Source: Maratus speciosus
Lineage: Eukaryota; Arthropoda; Arachnida; Araneae; Salticidae
DNA: 64,000 nucleotides
Direction: 5' to 3'
Assembly: GCA_963932465.1 (NCBI GenBank)
Contig: OZ010786.1
Coordinates: 445,830,619 to 445,894,618, forward strand
In this document: positions 1-12,672 of the stretch, piece by piece
How the letters are laid out: every line of letters begins with the position of its first letter
How positions within the stretch are numbered: the first letter of the stretch is position 1
The notes under the pieces: generated by a model
Told to the model about the DNA's origin: nothing
Database searches by the model: none
Seen by the model: only the letters and a program-made list of their open reading frames with translations
Program-made: the position numbers and the translations under genes

Positions 1-440
1 ATTTTTTATTGCAATTATACAGTTATAACAATGTTGTTATTAGTATTACTCTTACTTGATGCCAATCTTGCCTGTGTATTTGAATGCGGACAATTGATCA
101 TTTTTCTTGTACAAAGAGCGGTTCTAAAATAATTGTTTCATTTTGCTTACCTTGTACTGATTGCAATATTGAAACTTTTATGTTACAGCAGGTGATAAAT
201 TGCCAACAATTTTTCCCAAATCATATTCGTATTACATTTATTTCATTAAAAATATAATCATTTCATTAACTTGATTTAAAATACATAATTTTAATCAATT
301 CATGATACTTTTGAAATATTACTTTGCCGTGGCGTTTTAAACCCCCGGTATGCTATTTCTTTCTCCCAGCTATTAAAGTGTCGTTTCTAAAAAATAACGT
401 TCCGTTGTATAAGTCAAAGTAAAACAAAGCAGATGTATCA
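1..440. other. AT-rich sequence, nothing recognised
   Basis: I see no open frame, RNA gene or repeat boundary here. There is a short C-run near 340-350 and otherwise AT-rich sequence. Confidence 0.5.
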
Positions 441-765
441 TTGTACGGTTAAATACTCGGTACTACTTTGTTATCCCGTTGACCAATTTCGCCAAATTAT
501 ATAAATCGCCAAGCCCCTAAAAATTATACAAATTGACAATTTTTATTTTAAATAACGAAAGAACAAATAAATTAGTATAACATTAATAAAAATACAAATA
601 AAACGTCGAAATAAAAATCACTTCATGAATTAAACACGTGTAACTTGCTTAAAGTTAAGTGAATGTGATATTTACGATCAACCATTATTGGCATTTAATC
701 TTATAGTTTGAGGATAAATTTGTGGTCGACGGGATAACTAAGTAGTACCAAATACTGTACTGCAA
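441..765. mobile_element. small inverted-repeat DNA element (MITE-like)
   Basis: Inverted repeats of about 40 bp bound this 325-bp segment. The left end reads GGTACTACTTTGTTATCCCG and the reverse complement of the right end reads GGTACTACTTAGTTATCCCG, each preceded by a similar TACNGTTAAATACT-like stretch. The interior is AT-rich with no open frame. A non-autonomous DNA transposon is the simplest reading. The target duplication is unclear, so exact ends are uncertain by a few bases. Confidence 0.6.
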
Positions 766-1178
766 TTTTTCTTAACTTCTGAGCATTGCACATTTTCAAT
801 TTTTATATCATCGTATTGGGGGAAAAAGTACTTTTAAATGCAATTTGATTGAAAACTGCATCTCAATTTATTTTTGAAATATTAATTTTTTTGTATTTTT
901 TAGTGTCATTTGTTTAATTTTGGCAACTCAAGTATTCCATTTCTGTACAAAGTAGGGGAAAAATAGTTGGAAAATAGTAATTGTACCTTTTTGTTGCCAT
1001 TTTCCCATAACAACTTTAAAAAATGTAATTAAAATACGTGCTATTTTGAAAAAATATAAACGAATGATTTTTGATAAAACATGGAGTTATTATAAACAAA
1101 ATTTAATCTGAAAGTATCTATATTAATATTGCAAACAAATGAAGGCATTTAAATCATGAGATAGCCGATTTTTTTCCT

Positions 1179-1210
<32 letters not shown>

Positions 1211-1600
1211 TGAATGACGACATCTTTTTTTTTCGATTTGTGTATTATTTAGCGATAGTGACGTCCTATCCGTACTTTACTGTAGATGTTTTTTAAGACT
1301 GGGTCGTAAATGGAGAATTCTTCAGCGGATGCGGATGACGTCATTTTATACAAAATTAAAGCGTGTGTTTTAGGCCTTAAAAGTGAAATATGTTTTGTAC
1401 GATCTATGTTTATATATATATATACATATTTCATCGGGGGCGACACTTAATTCTGAAAAAGCAGACTTCCCGTTTTCTAGTTTTTTAACCATTTGGAAAT
1501 GGTTGTTGTTTTCGGTCGAGGATGGGGCCAAATGATTCTCGCATTTTATCTTTTTTAACGAAATTCAACGATGTTCTTTACTTTTAGAAGAATTTTTATT
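766..1600. other. AT-rich non-coding sequence with a poly-T tract
   Basis: A long T-rich run lies at about 1170-1210. Short open frames here have no recognisable protein character. No gene is supported. Confidence 0.5.
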
Positions 1601-1860
1601 TGAATAGGTAATAGAAAGGCATAAAATCGTTAAAAATTGTTTGAATAGGTAATCGAAAGGCATAAAATCGTTAAAAATTGAAAAAGTTACAAAATTGATA
1701 GGCGCAAATTATCAGATATGGAAAAATCCAAAGTCAAAGAGCGACACCGAAATGAAAATCGACTTGCAAAGCAAAAATTGAGGTCTTCAACTGATTATGT
1801 ACGCCATGAAAATCGAGGTCTTCAACTGATTATGTAGCCCATGAAAATCGATTACAGAAT
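1601..1860. repeat. two short tandem duplications
   Basis: A roughly 40-bp unit (GAATAGGTAATMGAAAGGCA...) is repeated twice at about 1601-1680. A unit of about 35 bp (GAGGTCTTCAACTGATTATG...CATGAAAATC) is repeated twice at about 1780-1850. The second duplication breaks an Arg-rich open frame that starts at 1718. Confidence 0.7.
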
Positions 1861-2260
1861 AAGAGACGAACGCGAAAAAGGAAACAATCAAATGTTTAAT
1901 CGATTGATAGTAAAAGGCCATGCCTCGAGAGGCTCCAATCCACTAGCCACGGCGTTTTACAATAGGTCGATTCTAACCGGGAAAAATTGTGCTCAACGTA
2001 GGTAATTTGTCGCAATCTGTGGATGATTCGGTGGAACTGCTTTCGATTTGTAAACAGTTTTTCTTCTCGAAGCGGGACTTGGAGAATTTATCGATGGAGG
2101 TTTTGGCCGTCTGAAGTTTGATCTTTGCGATTTGTTGTTGAAGAGGATGCGACGGAATTTGGTGGCCGAAATTTAGATTTTTCGGTTGAATTTTGTTACG
2201 AAGGTGATTTGTTGCGATTTGTGGATGATTCGGTGGAACTGCTTTCGATTTTTATTTAAT
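1718..2260 (+). pseudogene. decayed Arg/Asn-rich ORF remnant, unrecognised
   Basis: From ATG 1718 the frame reads MEKSKVKERHRNENRLAKQK and stays basic and rich in R, K, E and N until the local tandem duplication near 1800-1850 breaks it. Past the duplication, the same kind of basic sequence (LQNKRRTRKRKQ) continues in another frame. A peptide VDDSVELLSI occurs twice downstream, from copies of one sequence at about 2020-2055 and 2220-2255. Runs of this R/E/N-rich type occur at the N-terminus of many transposon proteins, but I cannot assign a family. It may be chance. Confidence 0.2.
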
Positions 2261-2456
2261 ATATTATTAAAAAAATTCCAAATGGTCGTTGTAATCTATT
2301 AAATTACAATTTTTTTAATATTTAAATAGATATAATACATGTAATTTTTTTTTTAATCTTTGTGCAGTTTCGGCCTCAAAAAGTGACATTTATTTCAAAA
2401 AGATACAAGCAGCTATGAAAACAAACCTGATGAACGTTTATTTTTACAAGTAAGTG

Positions 2457-2768
2457 TGGCACAGGTGTCATATACGCACCGAGGTACATAATTGGTGCCG
2501 AAATGGCGTTACTTTACCTGACATGGTAGCCATATATAATTTAATAATAAATTGTTTTGTTCTATAATCATATCATTTATTGATTGTTATTTCATTTTAA
2601 AAATAATAGAAAATGTTTTGTTTATCACTTTATTTTGTTTTCACATTGAAATAAATAACGTGCTATTATAGCGCGCTATATGTAACTGGTATTCGAAAAT
2701 GAAGTTTTCGCCAAATTGGCATAAAAAAAAATCACGCCAAACCCGGTGCGTGTATGGCATCTGTGCCA
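2457..2768. mobile_element. 312-bp element with terminal inverted repeats
   Basis: The left end reads TGGCACAGGTGTCATATACG and the reverse complement of the right end reads TGGCACAGATGCCATACACG. Both continue into CACCG, about 25 bp of inverted repeat in all. The interior is AT-rich and non-coding. This is consistent with a non-autonomous DNA transposon. No convincing target duplication is visible. Confidence 0.6.
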
Positions 2769-4400
2769 TAAATATAAAAATTTTATTTCTGTATAATAAT
2801 ATCATTGCTTTTTATGTACAATTTATCTTTGTTTGTATATAAAAATAGGTAAGTGGCTTATTTACACAAAATAAATTGTATAATTCTTTAAAAAATTGCT
2901 TTAGTATATGAAACAATGAATAGGTTGCACGAAAATATGCTTGAAAAGCTTACTTGTCTCGCCAAACCCATTTTTTCATGTCTTGAAAAAAACCTTAAAT
3001 GCACGGAGTTCAAATTAAATTCGGTGAGTTCAATTATGGAAGATAAATGGATTTAAATGGGAATTTTTCCAAATTAGCCGTTTATCTCCAAGTTGGCTTC
3101 GTACATAGAAAATTTTGTCGCCAAATTTGGCGATATTTCGCCACGTTGTCCAAAGTATGGCGATATTGTGATAACCTTGTCATTAGTACTTTCAACAAAT
3201 ACTCATTGTTGAAGCTAATGCTAATTCCTCTATAGAAAATCAAACGTAACCATTAAGTAATTTACTCCCACCCCCACACACCGTTGCCCCCTTACGGATC
3301 GATTTTTTTAAAAATCAAGTCCAATTCATGTATTGCCCTCAGGAATACATATATATTCCAAATTTCAAAACTCTATGTCAACAGGAAGGGAGCGAAAAAT
3401 AAATCACAAGATTTGAGTGCCACAGACAAACATAATTGTAAGTTAAAAAAAAAAAAAAAAAAAGCAGGTAAAAAAAAAATATATATATATAATAAGAAAA
3501 ATTGATGCTATAAATCAAAATATTTTATTAAACATCATATAATTGTTTCTAATTTTTGCTTTTGGCGAAAACTGCTATTGAGAGATTATCGCAAAATGTC
3601 AAATCAACGTTTTTATTATTTTTTTCTTTTAAATAGAACAACAAACAGATTTCTTCTTCTGTTTGATTAAATTTAAATATGTTTTATGGCACTTCAATAT
3701 TACTGCGTCGTATTTTTGTTATTTGCTCCATGTGTTCTAATCCAGATGTCTACGAAAACATTCACCGGTGAAAGTGACGCACATCAAATTTCTGTGACGT
3801 ATGCAGATAAATTGTGCTTTTTTTATCAGTTTTTTTAAATATAATTTTTAAACGGTTTGGAACTTATTTTTCATAGTAGGTGCATTTAGTAGGCGACCCT
3901 CATAGGTACCTTCTGGTGCAATCAGAAACGAAATCCGACAAATATTTTATGAGTTATGCTTGACGAAAGATTTTTATTAGGCTTTTTTCTTAGTAGGCCA
4001 TGGCTTTAATATCCATCGTAGCTGTTATGTGCCCGGACAGTAATACTGCGCTGTGTATTAGCCTTAGCTTCTCTCAGACAATTATTTCTCATTAAACTGG
4101 TTTTTGTTCTTTCTTTCTTTATTGTAAATTAAATAAGTAATAGTTTTTTTCCCGAGATGTTTGCATTATTTTCTGACGGATATAGCCATTCTAATTCATT
4201 TATCAACTATAATTTTTGCCAAAATGACCACAGGCAAACCTTTCGTCGAAAATATCAATAAAATACGAAATTCATTACGACTCATAACCTACCGCGGGAA
4301 TATTCTCTGTCGAATGATACATTTTTCAAAAAAAAAAAAAATCCACCGGGTAGTTTTTGAAAACACTCGAGCCGAACTTTTAGAGCTTACTGCCTTATAA
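2769..4400. other. non-coding AT-rich sequence with dispersed-repeat traces
   Basis: The motif CGCCAAA recurs near 2710, 2735, 2957 and 3120-3170. The segment at about 3430-3590 (long A-run, then AAAATATTTTATT...CAT...TTGTTTCT) resembles the repeat segments at 27935-28060 and 28890-28980, so a dispersed repeat family is likely. No coding region is supported. Confidence 0.4.
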
Positions 4401-7400
4401 TATATATGATTTAGAATTAGAACAAGCTATTTAACTGTTAGTACTTATTTTCTACAAGTTCTATATATAGATTTTATAATAATTAAAGATTGCCTTAACT
4501 ATTTAAGTGATTCTTTTTAAATACAATAAATTGAAAATATGGGATAAATACGACTTTTTTTAAACTAAAATATTCCTAATATTTAGTCTAAAGATTTCTG
4601 TAATTAAAATTCGTCATGTCATATGCCTTAAAGTTGCAGAGTCTGTGCCGTCGAGGCTTTTTCTCCATTTCCGGACTTTATTTATTTAGTATTTAAATTT
4701 AATATTTTTAATTTAAAATTTTCATTCATTAAGCCACCACACCACCGATATAATCTTTCTCAGTTTTTGTGACCCTGGAATGTGCAAAGAGTCTTTTTAA
4801 AGAGTATATTACTGCGCGCACCCTGGGGAGCTTCAACTATTTAAGGGTACTAGGCAAAGGCATTTTAGTTTAGTTTTAAGTAAATTTTACAAAATTATTT
4901 CCCTCCCATCCCTTCTCAAATCTGTCAGTTATAAAGCTTATTTTTTATTTGATTTTTTTTCTTTTCATTTTTTGTTTCTTGAACGCAAGAATCTATGTCT
5001 TAGCCTCACCCCTCTTTTTATTTTTCACTGCTGCCTAAGGAAACGCACCTTGTCAACTACCTCATATGTTCAGCATCCGGTAATGTGTGACATATATCAC
5101 AGAATCCTCGGCAAAAGGTCTTTGCATCATCATCTGCATTAAATAGCATGAAATTGTAATTAAAAAATTGGTGGTATACCGGGCATATAAGTGATAGACA
5201 TCACAGACAATCACCTCATCGAGTTCACGGATGAAATACCAGGATTAGTTAAATCTGGATTCGCATATTAAAACGCAATCTGTCTGCCCAGTCATATCTT
5301 GGTGGAAAACATCTGAAAACCTGATTTTAGAGGCTAACTCGTAGGTTTACCATTGTGTTTTCCTGCTCCCAGTCCTCCATGTTTTCATACCTTTGGGTGT
5401 AGGAAAACAAAATGGTAAACCTACGAGTCAGCCGCTAAAATCGGGTTTTAAGGTGTTTTCCACCAAGATGTGACTTGGCAGACCGATTGCGTTTTAATAT
5501 GCGAATCGAGATTTATCTAATCCTAGAATTTCATCCGTGAACTCGATGAGGTGATTGTCTGTGCTGCCGGCTCCATGTCTATAATGGATCAAGCAAACTC
5601 TTCTTGCCTGTACGACATACAGACAAATCCGTTAAGTGGTTAATTCAAATAAATATTCTTACCTGCCATTCACAATATTACATTTTTTATTTAATATCGG
5701 ACAAGATTTTATTTTTTACATGCAGGGCTTATTTCATTAGCAGAAAAAGATATTATCAGACACATAAAAATCTTTCTATACCGCATACAGAATCAGGAAT
5801 ACAAGCTTGAAAAGTTTAGGAATAGATAATTTATATTTTCCTTGCGAGAATTCGATCATTTAAAGATTAATTCAAGGCATCCCTTTATTTATTGCATTTG
5901 TTTGAACATCCTTAGAATAACCCGAACCAAATAATTCCCGGCTTTTATGTAAGCTTTTCTCTTCGCATCTATGTTTTAGAATGCTTAGGCCAAGGTGATT
6001 TTTATTTTTGCCTGCTAAATCATGAAAGTAAATGATAAATACTGAAAAGTGTGAAGTATTTCTGAAGCATGATAATTTTTAATTTATATTTAGAATTAGA
6101 ACAAGCTATTTAACTGTTAGTAGCTTGTTTTTTACATGATCAAGAAATAGATTTTATATTAATTAGAGAACTTCTTAATTCAAATCAATATTATTGCCTG
6201 GCATTCCACAATATATATTATATATATATATTTTAATATCTGACAAGATTTTGTTTTTTACATGCAGAGCTTATTTCATTAGCAAAATAAGATATTTTCA
6301 GAAACATAAAAATCTTTCTATACCACAAACAGAATCAAGAATAGAAGCTTGGAAAGTTTAGGAATAGATAATTTGTATTTTCCTTGCAAGAATTCGATCA
6401 TTTAAATATTAATTCCAGGCATGCCTTTGTTTATTGCGTTTGTTTGAACGTCTTTGCACTACCCGAACAAAATAATTCCCGCCTTTTAAGTAAGCTTTTC
6501 TCTTCGCATCTAAGATTTAGAATGTTTAGGGCAAGGTATTTTATTTTTCCCTGCTAAATCATGAAAATAAATGATCAATACAGATATTGTGCGAAGTATT
6601 TTTGAAGCTTGATATTTTTTATTTTATATTTAGAATTAGAACAAGCTATTTAACCGTTAGACTTGTTTTTAAATGTTCAACAAACAAATTTTATATTAAT
6701 TAGAGATTTCCTTAAATAAAATAAATATTATTACCTGGCATTCCACAATATTAATTTTTTTTTAAATATCGGACAATATTTTATTTTTTACATTTAGCGT
6801 AAAAATTTAGAGTAAGCTTTAGTTTATTTCATTAGCAGAATAATATATTATCAGAAACATAAAAATATTTCTATACCACAAACAGAATCAAGAATAGAAG
6901 CTTGGAAAGTTTAGGAATAGATAATTTATATTTTCCTTGCGAGAATTCGATCATTTAAAGATTAATTCGAGGCATCCCTTTATTTATTGCATTTGTTTGA
7001 ACATCCTTAGACTAACCCGAACCAAATCATTCCCGGCTTTTATGTAAGCTTTTCTCTTCGCATCTATGTTTTAGAATGCTTAGGCCAAGGGATTTTTATT
7101 TTTGCCTGCTAAATCATGAAAGTAAATGATAAATACTGAAAAGTGTGAAGTATTTCTGAAGCATGATAATTTTTAATTTATATTTAGAATTAGAACAAGC
7201 TATTTAACTGTTAGTAGCTTGTTTTTTACATGATCAAGAAATAGATTTTATATTAATTAGAGAACTTCTTAATTCAAATAAATATTATTGCCTGGCATTC
7301 CACAATATATATTATATATATATTTTAATATCTGACAAGATTTTGTTTTTTACATGCAGAGCTTATTTTAGTAGCAAAATAGGATATTCATAAAAATCTT

Positions 7401-8900
7401 TCTATACCGCAAACAGAATCAAGAATAGAAGCTTGGAAAATTTAGGGATAGATAACTTGTATTTTCCTTGCAAGAATTCGATCATTTAAATATTATTTCC
7501 AGACATACCTTTGTTTATTGCGTTTGTTTGAACGTCTTTTCACTACCCGAACAAAATAATTCCCGCCTTTTAAGTAAGCTTTTCTCTTCGCATTTAAGAT
7601 TTAGAATGTTTAGGGCAAGGTATTTTATTTTTCCCTGCTAAATCATGAAAATAAATGATCAATACTGAAAATGTGCAAAGTATTTCTGAAGCTTGATATT
7701 TTTTATTTTATATTTAGAATCAGAACAAGGTATTTAACCGTTAGACTTGTTTTTTTAAATATCCAACAAACAGATTTTATATTAATTAGAGATTTCCTTA
7801 AATAAAATAAATATTATTACCTGGCATTCCACAATATAAATTTTTTTTTTTAAATATCGGAGAATATTTTATTTTTTACATTTAGAGTTTATTTCATTAG
7901 CAGAATAATATATTATCAGAAACATAAAAATATTTCTATACCGCAAACAGAATCAAGAATAGAAGCTTGGATAGTTTAGGAATAGATAATTTGTATTTTC
8001 CTTGTAAGAATTCGATTATTTAAATATTAGTTCCAGACATCTTTATTTATTGCATTTCTTTGAACGACCTTGCACTACACGAACCTAATAATTCCCGCCT
8101 TTTACGTAAGATTTCTTCTTTGCATCTAAGATTTAGAATGTTTAGGGCAAGGTATTTTATTTTTTCCCTGCTAAATCATGAAAATAATTGATAAATATTG
8201 AAAAGGCGTGAAGAATTTCTGAAGCTTTATATTTAGAATTAGAACAAGCTATTTAACCGTTAGTACTTGTTTTTAAAATGTTCAAGAAATAGATTTTATA
8301 TTAATTAGAGATTTACTTAATTCAAATAAATATTCTTACTTGGGATTACACAATATTAAATTTTTTTGGAATATCTGACAAGATTTTATTTTTTACATGT
8401 AGAGCTTATTTCATTAACAGAAAAAGATATTATCAGAAACATAAAAATGTTTCTATACCGCAAACACAATCAAGAATAGAAGCTTGGGAAGTTTAGGAAG
8501 AGATCAAATTTATTTTTTTCTTGGAAGAATTCGAGGATTTAAAGATTAATTCGAAGCATGCTTTTATTTATTGCATTTGTTTGAACGTCCTTGCACTACC
8601 CGCACAAAACTATTCCATGCTTTTAAGTAAGCTTTTTTCTTCGAATCTAAGATTTAGAATGTTTAGGGCGGGTTTTTTTTTTCTGCTAAATCAGAAAATA
8701 AATGATCAATACTGAAATGTGTAAAGCACTTTTTAAGCATGATAATTTTATATTTTATATTTAGAATTCGAGCAGGCTCTTTAACTGTTAGTACTTGTAT
8801 GTTTTATCCATGTTCACGCTCTTTCAAAAAATAAATTTTATATTTGTTTAACATTTAGTTAATTCCAATAAGATATTTTTTCCTGTCATTTTACAATATT
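4400..8900. repeat. tandem array of about 510-565 bp units (block A copy)
   Basis: The landmark AGAATTAGAACAAGCTATTT and variants fall at about 4413, 6092, 6632, 7196, 7726, 8235 and 8763. Spacing is 509-564 bp apart from the first interval, which holds extra sequence. Each unit also carries a poly-T/TTTACATGCAGAGCTTATTT block and a TCTCTTCGCATCTAAGATTT block. Units at 6092 and 7196 resemble each other more than their neighbours, as do those at 6632 and 7726, so there is a dimeric higher-order period near 1.1 kb. No coding frame runs through the units. The same array recurs at about 38.9-45.5 kb. Confidence 0.85.
5196..5580. repeat. long foldback (inverted repeat, about 165-bp arms)
   Basis: The left arm (about 5196-5370) contains ATCACCTCATCGAGTTCACG and CTCGTAGGTTTACCATT. 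The right arm (about 5400-5580) contains their reverse complements in mirror order. The arms are nearly 90% identical by eye and leave a loop of about 30 nt. The foldback lies in extra sequence between the first and second array units. Confidence 0.8.
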
Positions 8901-8908
8901 AATTATAT

Positions 8909-10116
8909 AAGGGACTCATAAGTATAGTAGAACAAGTGCATTATGAAAAAAAAAGATATAGCCCATTTTGAAGGTACATAAAATCTGTTTTATCCACTCC
9001 TATAATAAACAAAGTCTGTAAACAGATGACATATGGGTCATTTTCAAAATCTGTTCATGTTTTGGAATAGCAAAATCAAATTTTTAGAAATAATCAGAAC
9101 GTTTTAATCTTTTGTAAATAATTACCTTACTTAAAAAACATTAATATACAATACAACCATCAGCAGAGACAAAAATTCCTAATTTAACATTTTAAAACTA
9201 ATTTTTAAATTTTAATTAACTTGATAATGAGATAGGTGAGCACGGCAATGACATCTACGGTAATGGCAAATTAAGCAAAATACTTTTATTTGTCCTCAGT
9301 CGTAAATGGCAGCCATTATATCGTGTGGACCATGCGATGATTTTTTATTTCTTATATAATAAAAGCAGATTAATAAATAAAAGTTCATTTAATTATCAAC
9401 TAGAAGTGGGTAAGATAATAAGGTACAAAAAAATACTCACCAAAACATTCAAAGTCTTTGCTTGTTTTATTGAAACTATAAAACTATTTACTCTATTCTC
9501 CTAAACCCGATAACAAGTTGACTTTTATGGAGTATTTTTGCCTTGATAAGAAGGCATGTGCTGCCCTCTAAAAACTTCCAGATGAACTTTTTGTCAGAAG
9601 CATGGCAATGACACTCTTTCTTGGGACACGGTTTAAAATAATTATTAAGAATTATAGATAAGTTTAGTTAAATAAAATAAATATTTTTTTAATTAGTAGC
9701 ATTTTAATAAATAAAAATGTATTAATGAAAATATAACCATCTGTTTTAAATAGATCTTAGTCAAATCTTTAACTAATAAATTGCTTGTTGGGACAACCTA
9801 CGATAATGACATTTTGACTACAAAAGAATATATTTCTCATATTAAATTTTTTAAAAATAATAATAGAATTATCATTAAAAAACATGATAGTTAAAATGCA
9901 ATAATTAAAATTATGATATTTAACTATTTTTCTGTGCAAATGTGAAAGGGCAGTAAAACATGATACTTTTTGAAAATCACCCATATATGAGAAAGCATTT
10001 GAAAACAGACTTGGTTCACTGTGGGAGTGGATAAAACAGATTTTATACATCTTCTAAATAAGTATCTCATTTTTTTTTTCAAAATAGACTTGGTCTACTA
10101 TGGTTGTGAACCCCTC
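8909..10116. mobile_element. 1.2-kb long-TIR DNA element inserted in block A
   Basis: The ends are imperfect inverted repeats of about 180 bp. AAAATCTGTTTTATCCACTC occurs forward near 8979 and inverted near 10025. Further in, a GTCATTTTCAAAATC...CATGTTTT stretch is mirrored by GTGATTTTCAAAAAG...CATGTTTT. Flanking ATAT on both sides may be the target duplication. Block B (about 45.31-45.36 kb) and other array units lack this sequence, which supports insertion. No transposase frame is visible. Confidence 0.7.
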
Positions 10117-11520
10117 ATATTATCTAACGCGGTTTTATTTTTCTATATGCAAGGTTTATTTCCCTTAAAGAAAAATATCTGATCGAAACGCGGAAATATT
10201 TTTGTGTTACAAATATAATTAAGGAATTGAAATAAACTTTGGCAGAATGTATAGTTTATCATGTTCTTAAATGAATTCGAGCATTTCAAGATAATTTGAG
10301 ATGTTCCCTTAATTCAATGCATTTTTTAAAACTATTCGAAGGAGGTTCTTCTCCCGGCATAATATTTGTCTACAATTTCCTACTTGCATCCTAGTTTAAG
10401 ATTGCATTATATTAAGAAATTTCTATTTATTACATCTAAATACTGAAACAATATTATCGGTAAAGAGTAAAATATAATTTTTAAACACAAGAATTTTTAT
10501 TTTAAACTTTGGGATGGAACAGATAGTTTAATTTTTATTCTTATTTTACTTATAATTAAGGATTTTCAAGAAATAAATTTTGCACCAGTTTAAAAGATTT
10601 TTGTAAGCCCAGTAAAATATTCCTATCTGACATTCCACCTGTTATTAATTCTCCTTCGTTTTTCGTTATGGAAATATATTTTAAAAATTCCAATTTCTAG
10701 TACACATGAACACAAATTTAATTTAGAGTGAATAATTTAAATTTATTTTGAAAATATTGCTGTTGTACTTAAAATTTTGACACTCAGCTTTTAATAATAT
10801 TAAATACAGAAATATAAAAAAATCGCCATATAAAAATATGTTATGTGAGAATTCTACGAAATCTTATTTATTAAATTTTATACATGCTTAAGAATTTATT
10901 TTGGAAGAAGAAAAGAAGATAATCCGAAGCATGGGAATATTTTTTCGTTATAAGCAATATAATGAATAGCAACTTGTATTTCTTCAAACTTAATATGGTT
11001 AAAGCTTTTTGTTGTAAAATATTGCAGTATTTCGAAATTAATTTAAGACATTCCCCTATCTTAATGCATTCCAATGACTTATACATTATTTCCAGCGAAA
11101 TCTTCCTCGACATAAAATTTATGCATGGCTTTCTTCTCTCATCCAAAATTTTTATCTTACCAAATTTTTATTTCTTCTTTCTTCTCTATGCTAAAAGATA
11201 AACATGCTATGTGTATAAGCACTTAGTTTTTAAGGATGAGAATATTTACTTTATTGGAATATGAATAATTATATTTTATATTAAAGTATGCTTCAGTTTT
11301 ATTTATTGATTAGCTGAATCACTCTTCAGTGGTGTATTTGGAGCAAAATCTAGGCCAAAATTATTTATTTTTTATTTATTGACTAGCTGACTTGCCCAGC
11401 GTTGCCCATACGGTAATAGTCTAAATCTTGAGTGCGAGAAGAAATCCATGCATAAATATTATGCCGTGGAAGTTTTCGCCGGAAATAATGTAAGATAAGT
11501 CAATCGAATACATTAAACTG

Positions 11521-11719
11521 CACTGTAAAAAAATTGCAGCAAAGTAACAGGTCTATCGACCGTTTTTATAGAAAAATGTTATATAACCGTTATTTAACTG
11601 TATTCTGACAATATTATTGTCCATATTATGGTCAGAATACAGCTAATTTATTGTTATGTACCCATTTTCTATAAAAACGGACGATAGACCTGTTACTTTG
11701 CAGCAAATTTTTTACAGTG
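11521..11719. mobile_element. 199-bp hairpin MITE with empty site in block B
   Basis: The element starts CACTGTAAAAAAATTGCAGC and ends with the matching inverted sequence ...TTTTTTACAGTG. The inverted repeats are about 60 bp and nearly perfect, including AAAGTAACAGGTCTATCG. Flanks are ...AAACTG and TGATAATAG. The block B sequence at about 60325 reads AACTGATAGTAG without the element, so TG is the apparent 2-bp target duplication. Confidence 0.85.
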
Positions 11720-11924
11720 TGATAATAGCCTTATATAAGCCCCAAATGTATATAATTTATCTTTAACCCGGCGTTGTCCTGGCCCGGGATAATAATCTTA
11801 AACGAACCTGAAGTTTGTATGTTTGAGTAAGTCGATTTTGTATGAATATATATTTTTAAAAGGAAAATTCTCGAAAAAATATTGATATTAAGTGATAAAA
11901 GCGCTCGTAAGAAGACATTTTCTT

Positions 11925-11964
<40 letters not shown>

Positions 11965-12401
11965 CCACATAGATTTGTTACACGGTTTTTTCTTAATAAT
12001 TGTTCTTGCTTTCCGATCTCTTTGAATTTTTTATCGTTTATAAACTTAATGCTTTTACAGACTGCATAAAAACTTCTGAAAAAATATTATTATCTAGTTG
12101 AAAAGAAATATGTTGCTATGAAGTCACGACTGCTCTCTTTTGTGAAAAGTCAGTAGATGATTGCAGCTAAGTACTTATTTTCTACACTTGTTATTTAAAA
12201 AATTTCTTTTTGAGAAATCACAAGTTCAGAAATTAGCAATTTGTGTTTGTTACTTGAGTTTTGCACATTAGCGTATATTATTATGTTACACACACATTAC
12301 ACTCAGTTACGGACATTCAAAATTCATTAACCATCATAAATAGTTATTAGCATAAACTGCAGTTTAATAATATATAAACACAACGACATAAAATAAAAGA
12401 G

Positions 12402-12672
12402 ACACATATGGGCTGGAACATGAGATTTATTGGTGCCACATGGGTAAATATATTGAGATCACTATATACATAGGTTTTGACTGTATTGGAATTTTGACAC
12501 ACTGAAGAGAATTTTGACTCATGGTTTTGAAGAAAGAAATTTGGTAAAACCTCATGTCCAGCAGATTCAAAGAGAGGCTATTGTCTTCGAAGGCTATGGA
12601 TTGAAGAGGTACTACTATTGTTTTTCCAACTTCAAGAACTGGTCTATTTTCAATGAAGGCTTGAGACATTAA
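12402..12672 (+). other. conserved island with overlapping ORFs on both strands
   Basis: This stretch is nearly identical to 60992-61265 in block B (about 6 differences in 250 bp by eye), while both flanks differ by roughly 12-15%. On the plus strand a 63-codon open frame (12481-12672, stop TAA) has protein-like composition and ends ...NWSIFNEGLRH. It contains VQQIQREAIVFEGYGLKRYY. On the minus strand an 80-codon frame (12669-12427) begins MSQAFIENRPVLEVGK. Both frames are open in both copies. The plus frame has 2 replacement and 1 silent change, and the minus frame has 4 replacements, so neither is proven coding. I recognise neither protein. Recent gene conversion or a retained exon are alternatives. 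Confidence 0.45.
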
